The translations under genes and the position numbers were made by a program. Of a DNA stretch of 5,224 nt, positions 1 through 5,224 are shown piece by piece (the stretch's first letter is position 1; each line of letters begins with the position of its first letter). Origin of the DNA: Candidatus Hodarchaeota archaeon (lineage in GTDB: Archaea; Asgardarchaeota; Heimdallarchaeia; Hodarchaeales; YT1-057). The notes under the pieces were generated by a model. It made no database searches and was not told the DNA's origin. It saw only the letters and a program-made list of their open reading frames with translations. The stretch is from assembly GCA_016839955.1 (NCBI GenBank), contig JAEOTI010000674.1, positions 1 through 5,224 of the forward strand. The letters are read 5' to 3'.

Positions 1-2668
1 CATCCTTCTCAGCTATTTGGATTCTATTACTTGATCCTGTGGTACTAGCGAAAAGCAGAAGACCTCTAACAATGGTACCATCACTCTGATAGGTAACATT
101 AAACTTAAGGAGCGCAGTTTCACCTTGTTTTGCCGAATAATCGTTTGAAAACCAATTAACTACGAAGTTGCCGTAAATTTCAATTGGAACCTTAGCCATA
201 CGTGTAGAATTGTCTCGTATTGCCCAATTTAAGGAAACAGATTCATTAACTGATGCTGGGTCTGTCCAAGAAAGTTGTATTGTGTAATTTCCCGCTGGAA
301 TATTCGGGTCAATTCTTCCTGACCAGAAAACTGTCTTATTGGTTTTTCTTAGTTGAAAAGGTCGATCTATTGTAGAAAATTGAGTAGAATTTAATATAAT
401 ATCGTAGTGAATATCTTCTATTTGCAAGTTAAGAGCATCTGTAACATTTAATATTGATTTAGTAATATTGTTTTCATCTGTGATAGTATAATTTTCATAA
501 GAGGCATTCCAACCCATACTAATTGAAGCATTCCATGAAATTGGTTGAATTGTTAAATTCCCCTCAAGCCATGAAGAAAAATGATGTCTATTAGGAGAAA
601 GAAGATGCGTTACATTAGTCTCTCTAGTAATATTAACAGAATAGCGAATGTTTAACTCTATAGGGATCTCTATCGACGCAGCTTTTGGATAATGTTCTCC
701 GAACTTCACATTAATGGTGTTATTTACTTTACCGTAGATTCCTCGATTAGGGATCTTGATTTGAAGAACGAAATAAGTACTATCGTTATATGGTGCTGTG
801 AAGTTTCCGTCGACCATCTGAACCACAGAAGGATCATAAGCTTTCAGTAATCCGACATCCCATACAATTTCTGACATATTTAGAGTTGTATCATTACTAG
901 ACCATGTTGGAGATATTGCATTAGCATAAGTTGATACTGTATCTTGAAAAGTACCAATCTGTGTATAATTACCCCAAAGTGTTTCATTATTCCAAGTCAT
1001 ATTAATTTGACCAATAAAGTAAATTTCTTCTCCCGGAGAGAAAATAGTATCTGGTGAAGTTAAATATGATTCTTCAATAATCCCTGGTGTTGTATTATTG
1101 AAATCTCCCCTCAGAGCAAAAGCAGTTTCTTTAATAAATGTTAAATTATTTGTTACTTCAAAATTGATATCAAAACTTGCAGGAAGAACAGGGCCACCCG
1201 GTCGCTGATCTGTGAAAACTCGAAAAATCCACTGACCAAGAATCGCTTTGTCTGCAGGAAGGTTAAATGTTATATTAAGTGATGTGGGTTGTGATCCATT
1301 TCTGAAGATATTACTAAGAACTGTAATCGAATTATTTACATTCTGATGCTCCCATAAATAAGTTTTAGTCGCAGTGTAGGTCTGATCAATATCTACAACA
1401 GGTATTTCGTAACCTGGAGAATTTAACGGGAGTAATTGAATGTTATCAATATGCCAGATACTGGGCAATGTTTGATTGAATGTTTCATTCCCTTGTATCC
1501 AAAAACGAAGAAGGGAGTTGTTCTCAGCCGCACTACGCTCAGTAAGGTTTGCTACGAGCGACTGATGAGCCCATGCTTCATCTATTGTATAATTCAGCTC
1601 AGTAGATATCCATTCTGTTCCATTATAATAATCAAATACCAATGAACTGGCATTTGTTGTCATATTTCGATAATCAAATTGGATAATTACTTGGTCATTC
1701 CATTCTGTGAGGTTATAGTAGATTTCACCATAACCTGTGTATTTTGTAAGGTTCAAAAAACTATCAGTGTCATCTGTACTGATTTTTGTGTCATTAAATG
1801 GTGTACTTCCATTAAACCAGTCAAGGATTACATCTTCTGAAAAATCTCCATCATTAAATATTGTAATATTATAGTTTTCCATAATGATGTTGTCAATTGT
1901 CCATTGTGAAAATGCTCCACCAACAGTCTGGTTTAACCCAAATGCAAATAAGATTCCCCTTGGGCTAGGTGTTGATGAAAGATTCAAATACAGAATCTCA
2001 CTATATTGTTGCTCCCCAGAAGTACTCGCTGGAAGGATTACCTGATTTGTGGTGTTATCTCCCCAATAATAGAGTTTTAAATCTTCAGAAGTTGTTAGAT
2101 TTTGATATTTAAAAGATACTTTGTACGTGCCACTTAATGAAACATTGTTAAAGTAGATATACGGATGGCCAGTATCATTCATTGTTAATAATAATTTACC
2201 GCCGGATATAGTTACATTTGTAAAGCCATTAACAGAATCATTTTGCCAATCAGTAACATTTTCTTGACTAAAAGTTGGATCTTCAAAAATTACTTCAGGA
2301 TTATACTGAAAAATGAATGCACTCTCATCAAATGGTGACCGTAATTCGTAACGTAAGTTCCCATCTAATCGATCATGATACCCCTCAATTGATGCGTTTA
2401 CCATTTCTCCCGGACGATACTTTGTCTGATTAAGTGTAATTGTGAGATTATCATATTCTATTGTGGTACTTTCATTAAAATCATCTTTAATTGAGTTTAA
2501 TACGGATAATTCTTCTTGGGATTCTTCTTCTTCAACTGCAAAATTATCAATGTAAGATTCTGCAGCTAGAGAAGAGACAGAGGGATTAAAAGAAGCAGAT
2601 AGCAAAATAAGGGATAATAGCACTATGCCAATAATTCCCTTCAAAGTTATGGAGATTCTAAGTACCAT
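1..2668 (-). CDS. Large secreted, heavily N-glycosylated multidomain surface protein (N-terminal 889 residues; runs off the left edge)
   Basis: Seen: one uninterrupted reading frame from ATG at 2668 to the window edge, with no stop, so the C-terminus and any anchor are missing. An in-frame TGA at 2675-2677 makes this the most upstream possible start; no Shine-Dalgarno sequence precedes it. Residues 1 to about 33 form a signal peptide (R4, K10, then a hydrophobic core at about 11-26). A short acidic stretch (EEEES) follows. Residues about 70-120 hold a beta-strand region with R85-P86-G87-E88, as in macroglobulin MG2/Ig-like domains. Residues 127-268 and 270-411 are two copies of a beta-sandwich module ending in W256-TIDN and W405-HIDN. 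From about 412 onward there are Ig-like segments, with SPGE at 544-547 and QGE at 848-850. I count about 54 N-X-S/T sequons. Inferred: a cell-surface or S-layer-associated glycoprotein, perhaps sugar-binding or adhesive. No catalytic motif is recognised, and the exact family is unknown. Confidence 0.87.
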   Translation of the reverse strand, partial: MVLRISITLKGIIGIVLLSLILLSASFNPSVSSLAAESYIDNFAVEEEESQEELSVLNSIKDDFNESTTIEYDNLTITLNQTKYRPGEMVNASIEGYHDRLDGNLRYELRSPFDESAFIFQYNPEVIFEDPTFSQENVTDWQNDSVNGFTNVTISGGKLLLTMNDTGHPYIYFNNVSLSGTYKVSFKYQNLTTSEDLKLYYWGDNTTNQVILPASTSGEQQYSEILYLNLSSTPSPRGILFAFGLNQTVGGAFSQWTIDNIIMENYNITIFNDGDFSEDVILDWFNGSTPFNDTKISTDDTDSFLNLTKYTGYGEIYYNLTEWNDQVIIQFDYRNMTTNASSLVFDYYNGTEWISTELNYTIDEAWAHQSLVANLTERSAAENNSLLRFWIQGNETFNQTLPSIWHIDNIQLLPLNSPGYEIPVVDIDQTYTATKTYLWEHQNVNNSITVLSNIFRNGSQPTSLNITFNLPADKAILGQWIFRVFTDQRPGGPVLPASFDINFEVTNNLTFIKETAFALRGDFNNTTPGIIEESYLTSPDTIFSPGEEIYFIGQINMTWNNETLWGNYTQIGTFQDTVSTYANAISPTWSSNDTTLNMSEIVWDVGLLKAYDPSVVQMVDGNFTAPYNDSTYFVLQIKIPNRGIYGKVNNTINVKFGEHYPKAASIEIPIELNIRYSVNITRETNVTHLLSPNRHHFSSWLEGNLTIQPISWNASISMGWNASYENYTITDENNITKSILNVTDALNLQIEDIHYDIILNSTQFSTIDRPFQLRKTNKTVFWSGRIDPNIPAGNYTIQLSWTDPASVNESVSLNWAIRDNSTRMAKVPIEIYGNFVVNWFSNDYSAKQGETALLKFNVTYQSDGTIVRGLLLFASTTGSSNRIQIAEKD
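1436..1861 (-). repeat. Carbohydrate-binding-like module, copy 2 (residues about 270-411 of the glycoprotein)
   Basis: Copy 2 of the tandem module, directly abutting copy 1. The spacing from module start to the closing Trp is 135 residues here against 129 in copy 1, so the two are nearly equal in length. Copy 2 carries the closing W405-HIDN motif and about a dozen N-glycosylation sequons. The two copies differ at most positions outside the shared blocks, so the duplication is old rather than recent. DNA-level identity is not evident. Confidence 0.6.
1865..2290 (-). repeat. Carbohydrate-binding-like module, copy 1 (residues about 127-268 of the glycoprotein)
   Basis: Copy 1 of an internal protein-level duplication. 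It begins FEDPTFSQENVTDW, continues through a strand reading YKVSFKYQNLTTSEDLKLYYW, and closes with FSQWTIDNI (W256-N260). Copy 2 matches these blocks in the same order: FNDGDFSEDVILDWFNGS, VIIQFDYRNMTTNASSLVFDYY and SIWHIDNIQLL. The pattern (an Asn/Asp-Gly/Pro-rich entry strand, a central F-x-Y-x-N strand and a final W-x-I-D-N-I strand) is typical of jelly-roll modules of the CBM4/9, MAM or concanavalin-like type. The duplication is seen; the fold is inferred. Confidence 0.6.
2570..2668 (-). other. Sec-type signal peptide coding segment of the surface glycoprotein
   Basis: The first 33 or so codons encode a classic export signal: a short basic n-region (R4, K10), a hydrophobic run of Ile, Val and Leu from about residue 11 to 24, then a small-residue region (SASF...SSLAA) that would suit signal peptidase cleavage near residues 30-35. 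It has no twin arginine and no lipobox cysteine, so Sec export with cleavage is the simplest reading. The cleavage position is estimated by eye. Confidence 0.75.
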
Positions 2669-2868
2669 AGGAAATCACGTCATAAACCGAAGTTTTTCTT
2701 TTCTGATATTGTTTAGATTCTCTAACAAACATCAGTAAGCTGTTTTTACTCTTAAATCTTCTTTGAATCTATTTTTTATTTGTTTTCTGGAATCCAAGCT
2801 ATTTATTCAATTATTTAGCATACTTACTGAAGATTAAGTTAATTTTGGATTCATGGGTACGTGAAATA

Positions 2869-2890
2869 AGGTAATCCGTGAAGATTACCT
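2869..2890. promoter_or_regulatory. Perfect 8-bp inverted repeat (AGGTAATC / GATTACCT), possible operator
   Basis: Arms at 2869-2876 and 2883-2890 are exact reverse complements around a 6-base spacer. The centre-to-centre arm distance is 14 bases. That geometry suits a dimeric helix-turn-helix regulator, and the position in a divergent spacer suits control of one or both neighbours. It could instead form a short RNA hairpin, since a T7 run begins 13 bases after the right arm. It lies about 200 bases upstream of the glycoprotein start and about 255 upstream of the small gene, which is far for a core-promoter operator. Confidence 0.35.
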
Positions 2891-3116
2891 GTTTGTGTGG
2901 CTATTTTTTTCAAGTTATAAATCACATTATCTGTTAACCAGATGCAGTCTTAAAATCTCTTCAAAAAAACAATTGGTATTACTTGGATTTTCTAGAAGGT
3001 TTTTGTCAATATAGAATATTATGTTTATTCTTCTTAGTTGTTTTCACAATTAAAAGCAGGATTACGCTGAAATTAAATGGTTTTAAGAAAGGAAAAGATT
3101 AATTCTAGAGTTCATA

Positions 3117-3126
3117 ACAATTTAAC
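3117..3126 (+). promoter_or_regulatory. Weak TATA-like element for a possibly leaderless small-protein transcript
   Basis: CAATTTAACT is centred near 3122, about 27 bases upstream of the ATG at 3149. That is the distance expected between an archaeal TATA box and the transcription start. The ATG also has no Shine-Dalgarno sequence, which fits a leaderless mRNA beginning at or next to the start codon. In DNA this AT-rich such a match is weak evidence alone. Confidence 0.25.
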
Positions 3127-3145
3127 TATTTCTGTCGTTTGATTT

Positions 3146-3457
3146 TTGATGAAGGTTTCCCAACACCAGCAAAGAATATTTTTTCTTTTAAGAGAGCAAA
3201 CATCAAGTATGTCCACAGAATATGTAGCTTTTTTTAGTCAATTAATGTATCGTTTAATCATGAAACCACTTTCTGAAGATACCCCAATTTTATTAGATTT
3301 TTGGAAAAAAGAGTTAAATTTCATATTAATCGAAACAATGGCGGGTCTTGCCAAAATGAAAGATCTGCTACTCCTTTTAGGATACGATAAAAAAGCAAAT
3401 GAAATTGATTCTATAATGGAGAAAATGGAACATTTAGATTCATTAGAAGATATATAA
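3146..3457 (+). CDS. Small all-helical hypothetical protein, about 102 residues
   Basis: I do not recognise this protein. It is a complete frame ending in TAA at 3455-3457. An in-frame TGA at 3140-3142 limits the start to TTG 3146, the adjoining ATG 3149 (preferred; 102 residues), or the internal ATG 3209 (82 residues, with a weak purine run AGAGAG 13 bases upstream). Predicted structure is almost entirely helical. Amphipathic segments cover about residues 4-16, 22-39, 46-75 and 79-97, and the last has the acidic/basic alternation of a solvent-exposed helix or short coiled coil. There is no signal peptide, Cys/His cluster or convincing membrane span: the LLLLLG stretch is too short. It is likely a cytoplasmic helical-bundle or partner-binding protein. 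The next gene downstream is codirectional, but 141 bases away with its own apparent promoter. Confidence 0.68.
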   Translation: MMKVSQHQQRIFFLLREQTSSMSTEYVAFFSQLMYRLIMKPLSEDTPILLDFWKKELNFILIETMAGLAKMKDLLLLLGYDKKANEIDSIMEKMEHLDSLEDI

Positions 3458-3486
3458 TTTTGAAAGATTAAGTTAGTAAGTTACTG

Positions 3487-3492
3487 TTTTTT
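3487..3492 (+). terminator. T6 tract, likely archaeal-type terminator of the small gene
   Basis: Six T residues start 30 bases after the stop codon of the small protein gene. Archaeal RNA polymerase terminates at T-runs without needing a hairpin, so this is a plausible 3' end. A second run (T7, 3533-3539) lies further down, inside the loop and right arm of the inverted repeat, and could act as a backup. Confidence 0.4.
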
Positions 3493-3499
3493 CACAAAA

Positions 3500-3511
3500 T
3501 TATAATTTATA
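3500..3511 (+). promoter_or_regulatory. TATA-box candidate for the TPR gene
   Basis: TTATAATTTATA is the best TATA-like string in the spacer and is preceded by an A-rich stretch (ACAAAA) where a BRE would sit. A transcription start about 25 bases downstream would fall near 3530. That leaves a leader of roughly 70 bases containing the Shine-Dalgarno sequence of the TPR gene. Assignment is by position and composition only. Confidence 0.4.
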
Positions 3512-3519
3512 CTCATCTT

Positions 3520-3546
3520 ATTCTTGAATAACTTTTTTTCAAGAAT
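3520..3546. promoter_or_regulatory. Perfect 9-bp inverted repeat (ATTCTTGAA / TTCAAGAAT) at the predicted TPR-gene start site
   Basis: Arms at 3520-3528 and 3538-3546 match exactly around a 9-base spacer (TAACTTTTT). The element spans the transcription start predicted from the TATA candidate at 3500-3511. A repressor bound here would block initiation, so an operator is the favoured reading. The alternative is an RNA hairpin tied to termination of the upstream gene, but its T-run lies in the loop and right arm rather than after the stem, which argues against a standard terminator. TTGAATAA also occurs twice here (3524-3531 and 3547-3554). Confidence 0.4.
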
Positions 3547-3585
3547 TTGAATAATCTTTAATCAGATTGTATGTCAAAATTATTA

Positions 3586-3593
3586 GAGAGGAG
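3586..3593 (+). promoter_or_regulatory. Shine-Dalgarno sequence that selects the TPR start
   Basis: GAGAGGAG ends 5 bases before the ATG at 3599, good spacing for 16S pairing. A second ATG at 3595, in another frame, lies too close to the motif and encodes only seven residues before a stop. The site therefore decides for 3599. Confidence 0.75.
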
Positions 3594-3598
3594 AATGG

Positions 3599-5224
3599 AT
3601 GTCGAGCAATATTATTGAAAAAACCATTCAAGAAGCTCAACAAGCTTACTTAGATGGTAATTATCTCGAAGCTCACTCCCTTTTCTTTGACCTTGAAGAA
3701 GAAACAAAAAACCTTGGTTTTTCCTCATTAAACTACATCTGCAAAGGATTTTTACTTTTAACTGAGTATCGCACAGGTGGAAAGTCTGAAAGGATTCAAA
3801 ATCGACTGGAAGAGCTACATCAATCTCTAAGCGAAATTACTCATCCATCCGATTCTGAGCTCTTTGTAAAAAGTCTAAATTACATTGGAACAGAGTTCAT
3901 TGCTTTAGAAAAATATGAACCGGCAATAATACTGCTGAAAACTGCTCTAGCAATAGCCAAAACTGAAAAAAACCAGGAATTTCTTAAAATTCTTAGTTAT
4001 AATCTTGGTTATGCAAATTTAGGTTCTAAAGAGCCACTTAAGGCAGCAAAACTAATTTCGATTGCTGCAAACTTAGAAGATATCTTTGAAAATGCATTGA
4101 GAGGTTTGACGTTAAGTTTGAAGATTTATAAAGAAATTGCAGACGCTGAGCAAGGTTTCAAAATCATTCAAGATTTCTTAGGTATTTGGAAGCAAAAGGA
4201 ACACCGTCACCAAATCCTCCAAATAAAAGCGGAATTTGGTAAAAAGTGCCTATCACAGGTGGATCAGAACAATTCAACTGAAAAAGTAAGAAAACTCATA
4301 ACAGAAACACTAGAAGCGTGTGAGGCCACAGATGACGGATTAATTCTAAGTGAAACCTTATATCAGGCAGGAATAGCTCTTGATACTCTTGGGGAACCAG
4401 AATGTGAAAACTTTTGGTTGAAAGCACGTGACACTTCTCTTCGTTTTCACACAGAGGAAACTTTTGTAAAATCCTCAATCTCACTTGCGTTCCTTTTACT
4501 TGATCGAGAAAATCCAGCTGAAGCTCAACCCCTACTAGAAGATGCTCTGGAAATCGCCGAAAAAATTGGTAAAAAAGCTTTAGTTGATCGAATTATGAGT
4601 GTATTATCCTCTATTGACACCCTCTTACCAAGTCCACAGCCTAATGATATAGAACCTGAGTTTGAAAATCTATTATTTGAAGAATCTCAAGAACAAGATG
4701 AAATAATTAGCGCCGATACAGCTGGAGATCAAGAACCTTTAGAAGAAGAACAAATAGAGGTTATAGAGCCTGATCAACCAAGTTCTAAAGATATTCAGGA
4801 TTTACCAAGAATGCCCACAATACCTTCAGGGAGTCATTTTGGGCATGTTTCTCCCCAAGAACAGACCGAACTCCCTTCTTCGTCAATGATTTTGGATGAA
4901 AGAAAAGAAACAACTGATGAGGAAGAATCTAAAGAGTACGATAGTTTCATAACAACTGAACAACAAACAGAGGTCTTCGAGTTTTCTTTAACATCAGTTG
5001 GTGACTTTCTTAGGGGGAAAGGATATTCTATTAATTATGATCAGCGAATAGATGCAAGAACCGTCATTGATATTGTAGCTACTAAGGCGAAAATGAGAAA
5101 GAAAAACAGATTATTGCTACTATTTTCTGAAACTCCACCTGATGCGAAAATTGGTTCATATCTTTTATCCCGGTTAGATCAGCCTGGTAAAAAGATTATT
5201 TTCCTAGCTAATGGTTCACGATCG
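3599..5224 (+). CDS. TPR-repeat protein with acidic linker and a C-terminal alpha/beta domain (first 542 residues; runs off the right edge)
   Basis: Seen: an open frame from ATG 3599 to the window end with no stop. Residues 1-343 are antiparallel helical repeats of TPR type; the clearest are at about 13-46 (AYLDGNYLEAHSLF), 92-125 (LNYIGTEFIALEKYEPAI), 257-290 and 292-325 (NPAEAQPLLEDALEIAEKIG). Residues 344-458 are a Glu/Asp/Pro/Ser-rich, probably disordered linker. Residues 459-542 switch to an ordered domain: helix (VGDFLRGKGY), strand (D491-IVAT), a strong LLLLF strand at 505-509, a helix, then the KKIIFLA strand. This order resembles the restriction-endonuclease-like core (GY...D-I-V-A...strand). 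However, the usual E-x-K at the strand near 509 reads LLLLFSE, so nuclease activity is doubtful. There is no signal peptide or membrane segment, so the protein is cytoplasmic. TPRs bind partner proteins; the partner is unknown. The TPR call is firm, the C-terminal fold is tentative. Confidence 0.85.
   Translation, partial: MSSNIIEKTIQEAQQAYLDGNYLEAHSLFFDLEEETKNLGFSSLNYICKGFLLLTEYRTGGKSERIQNRLEELHQSLSEITHPSDSELFVKSLNYIGTEFIALEKYEPAIILLKTALAIAKTEKNQEFLKILSYNLGYANLGSKEPLKAAKLISIAANLEDIFENALRGLTLSLKIYKEIADAEQGFKIIQDFLGIWKQKEHRHQILQIKAEFGKKCLSQVDQNNSTEKVRKLITETLEACEATDDGLILSETLYQAGIALDTLGEPECENFWLKARDTSLRFHTEETFVKSSISLAFLLLDRENPAEAQPLLEDALEIAEKIGKKALVDRIMSVLSSIDTLLPSPQPNDIEPEFENLLFEESQEQDEIISADTAGDQEPLEEEQIEVIEPDQPSSKDIQDLPRMPTIPSGSHFGHVSPQEQTELPSSSMILDERKETTDEEESKEYDSFITTEQQTEVFEFSLTSVGDFLRGKGYSINYDQRIDARTVIDIVATKAKMRKKNRLLLLFSETPPDAKIGSYLLSRLDQPGKKIIFLANGSRS
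4628..4972 (+). other. Acidic low-complexity linker of the TPR protein (residues 344-458)
   Basis: This stretch is dominated by Glu, Asp, Gln, Ser and Pro, with runs such as EPLEEEQIEVIEPDQPSS and TTDEEESKEYD. It has little hydrophobic patterning, in contrast with the regular helices before it and the hydrophobic strands after it. It most likely acts as a flexible tether between the TPR scaffold and the C-terminal domain. A short Pro/Met/Gly/His stretch (about residues 402-418) interrupts the acidity and might be a docking motif. Confidence 0.6.

Larger units (their letters stand above)
2669..3145. other. Divergent intergenic region between the glycoprotein and small-protein genes
   Basis: These 477 very AT-rich bases separate two genes transcribed away from each other, so promoters for both must lie here. 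I see no tRNA, no credible small ORF and no known riboswitch. Visible structure includes a perfect 8-bp inverted repeat at 2869-2890, a T7 run at 2904-2910, the 8-base palindrome TTCTAGAA at 2990-2997, and a widely spaced inverted pair TCAGTAAG (2732-2739) / CTTACTGA (2823-2830). No strong TATA element stands out for the - strand gene. A weak candidate on that strand is CAATATCA around 2704-2711, which would give a very short leader. Confidence 0.55.

Noticed and set aside
1436..1645. 69-codon + strand frame inside the glycoprotein gene
   Set aside because: It lies antisense to the continuous 889-codon frame, whose translation has clear domain repeats and sequons. The small frame has no ribosome-binding site and no recognisable content, so it is a shadow.
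2861..2910. Riboswitch or CRISPR-type element around the hairpin
   Set aside because: There is only one short palindrome, with no repeated units, no conserved riboswitch core and no gene directly downstream on the + strand.
2990..2997. TTCTAGAA 8-base palindrome
   Set aside because: A single short perfect palindrome is expected by chance in AT-rich DNA of this length, and it has no clear positional link to a promoter.
3595..3618. ATG at 3595 as an alternative start
   Set aside because: It is in another frame, encodes seven residues before a stop, and sits only one base after the Shine-Dalgarno sequence.
4296..4484. 62-codon - strand frame inside the TPR gene
   Set aside because: It is antisense to well-formed TPR helices, has no regulatory context and shows no recognisable motif.
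3146..5224. Small gene plus TPR gene as a defence or toxin-antitoxin operon
   Set aside because: The spacer is 141 bases with an apparent terminator and promoter, the small protein has no toxin or antitoxin signature, and the nuclease-like domain lacks visible catalytic residues.

Overview
This is a 5.2 kb, AT-rich window, most likely from an archaeon. The evidence is a secreted protein with about 54 N-glycosylation sequons in 889 residues, T-tracts in place of clear hairpin terminators, and TATA-like boxes upstream of the + strand genes. The gene style (long Asn/Thr-rich exoproteins, TPR proteins with acidic linkers, orphan helical proteins) would fit an Asgard-type archaeon. That placement is an inference: the window holds no rRNA, tRNA or universal marker gene.

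Layout. From base 2668 leftward off the window edge, the - strand carries the N-terminal 889 residues of a very large Sec-exported surface glycoprotein. It has a signal peptide, an Ig/macroglobulin-like strand region with an RPGE motif, two tandem copies of a carbohydrate-binding-like beta-sandwich module, and further Ig-like repeats. A 477-base divergent intergenic region (2669-3145) follows. It contains a perfect 8-bp inverted repeat but no recognisable gene. The + strand then has a 102-103 residue orphan helical protein (3146-3457). A 141-base spacer follows, with a T-tract, a TATA-like element and a perfect 9-bp inverted repeat. The last gene is a TPR protein (from 3599, running off the right edge) whose N-terminal helical repeats are joined by a roughly 115-residue acidic linker to a small alpha/beta C-terminal domain. 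That domain weakly resembles the restriction-endonuclease-like fold.

Functional relations. The glycoprotein faces outward and is transcribed away from the two + strand genes, so nothing in the sequence ties it to them. The small protein and the TPR protein point the same way, but the spacer between them appears to hold its own terminator and promoter, so they are probably separate units. No known defence system, mobile element, CRISPR array or RNA gene is visible. The items most worth following up are the domain-duplicated glycoprotein, the unidentified C-terminal domain of the TPR protein, and the two palindromes in the intergenic regions.
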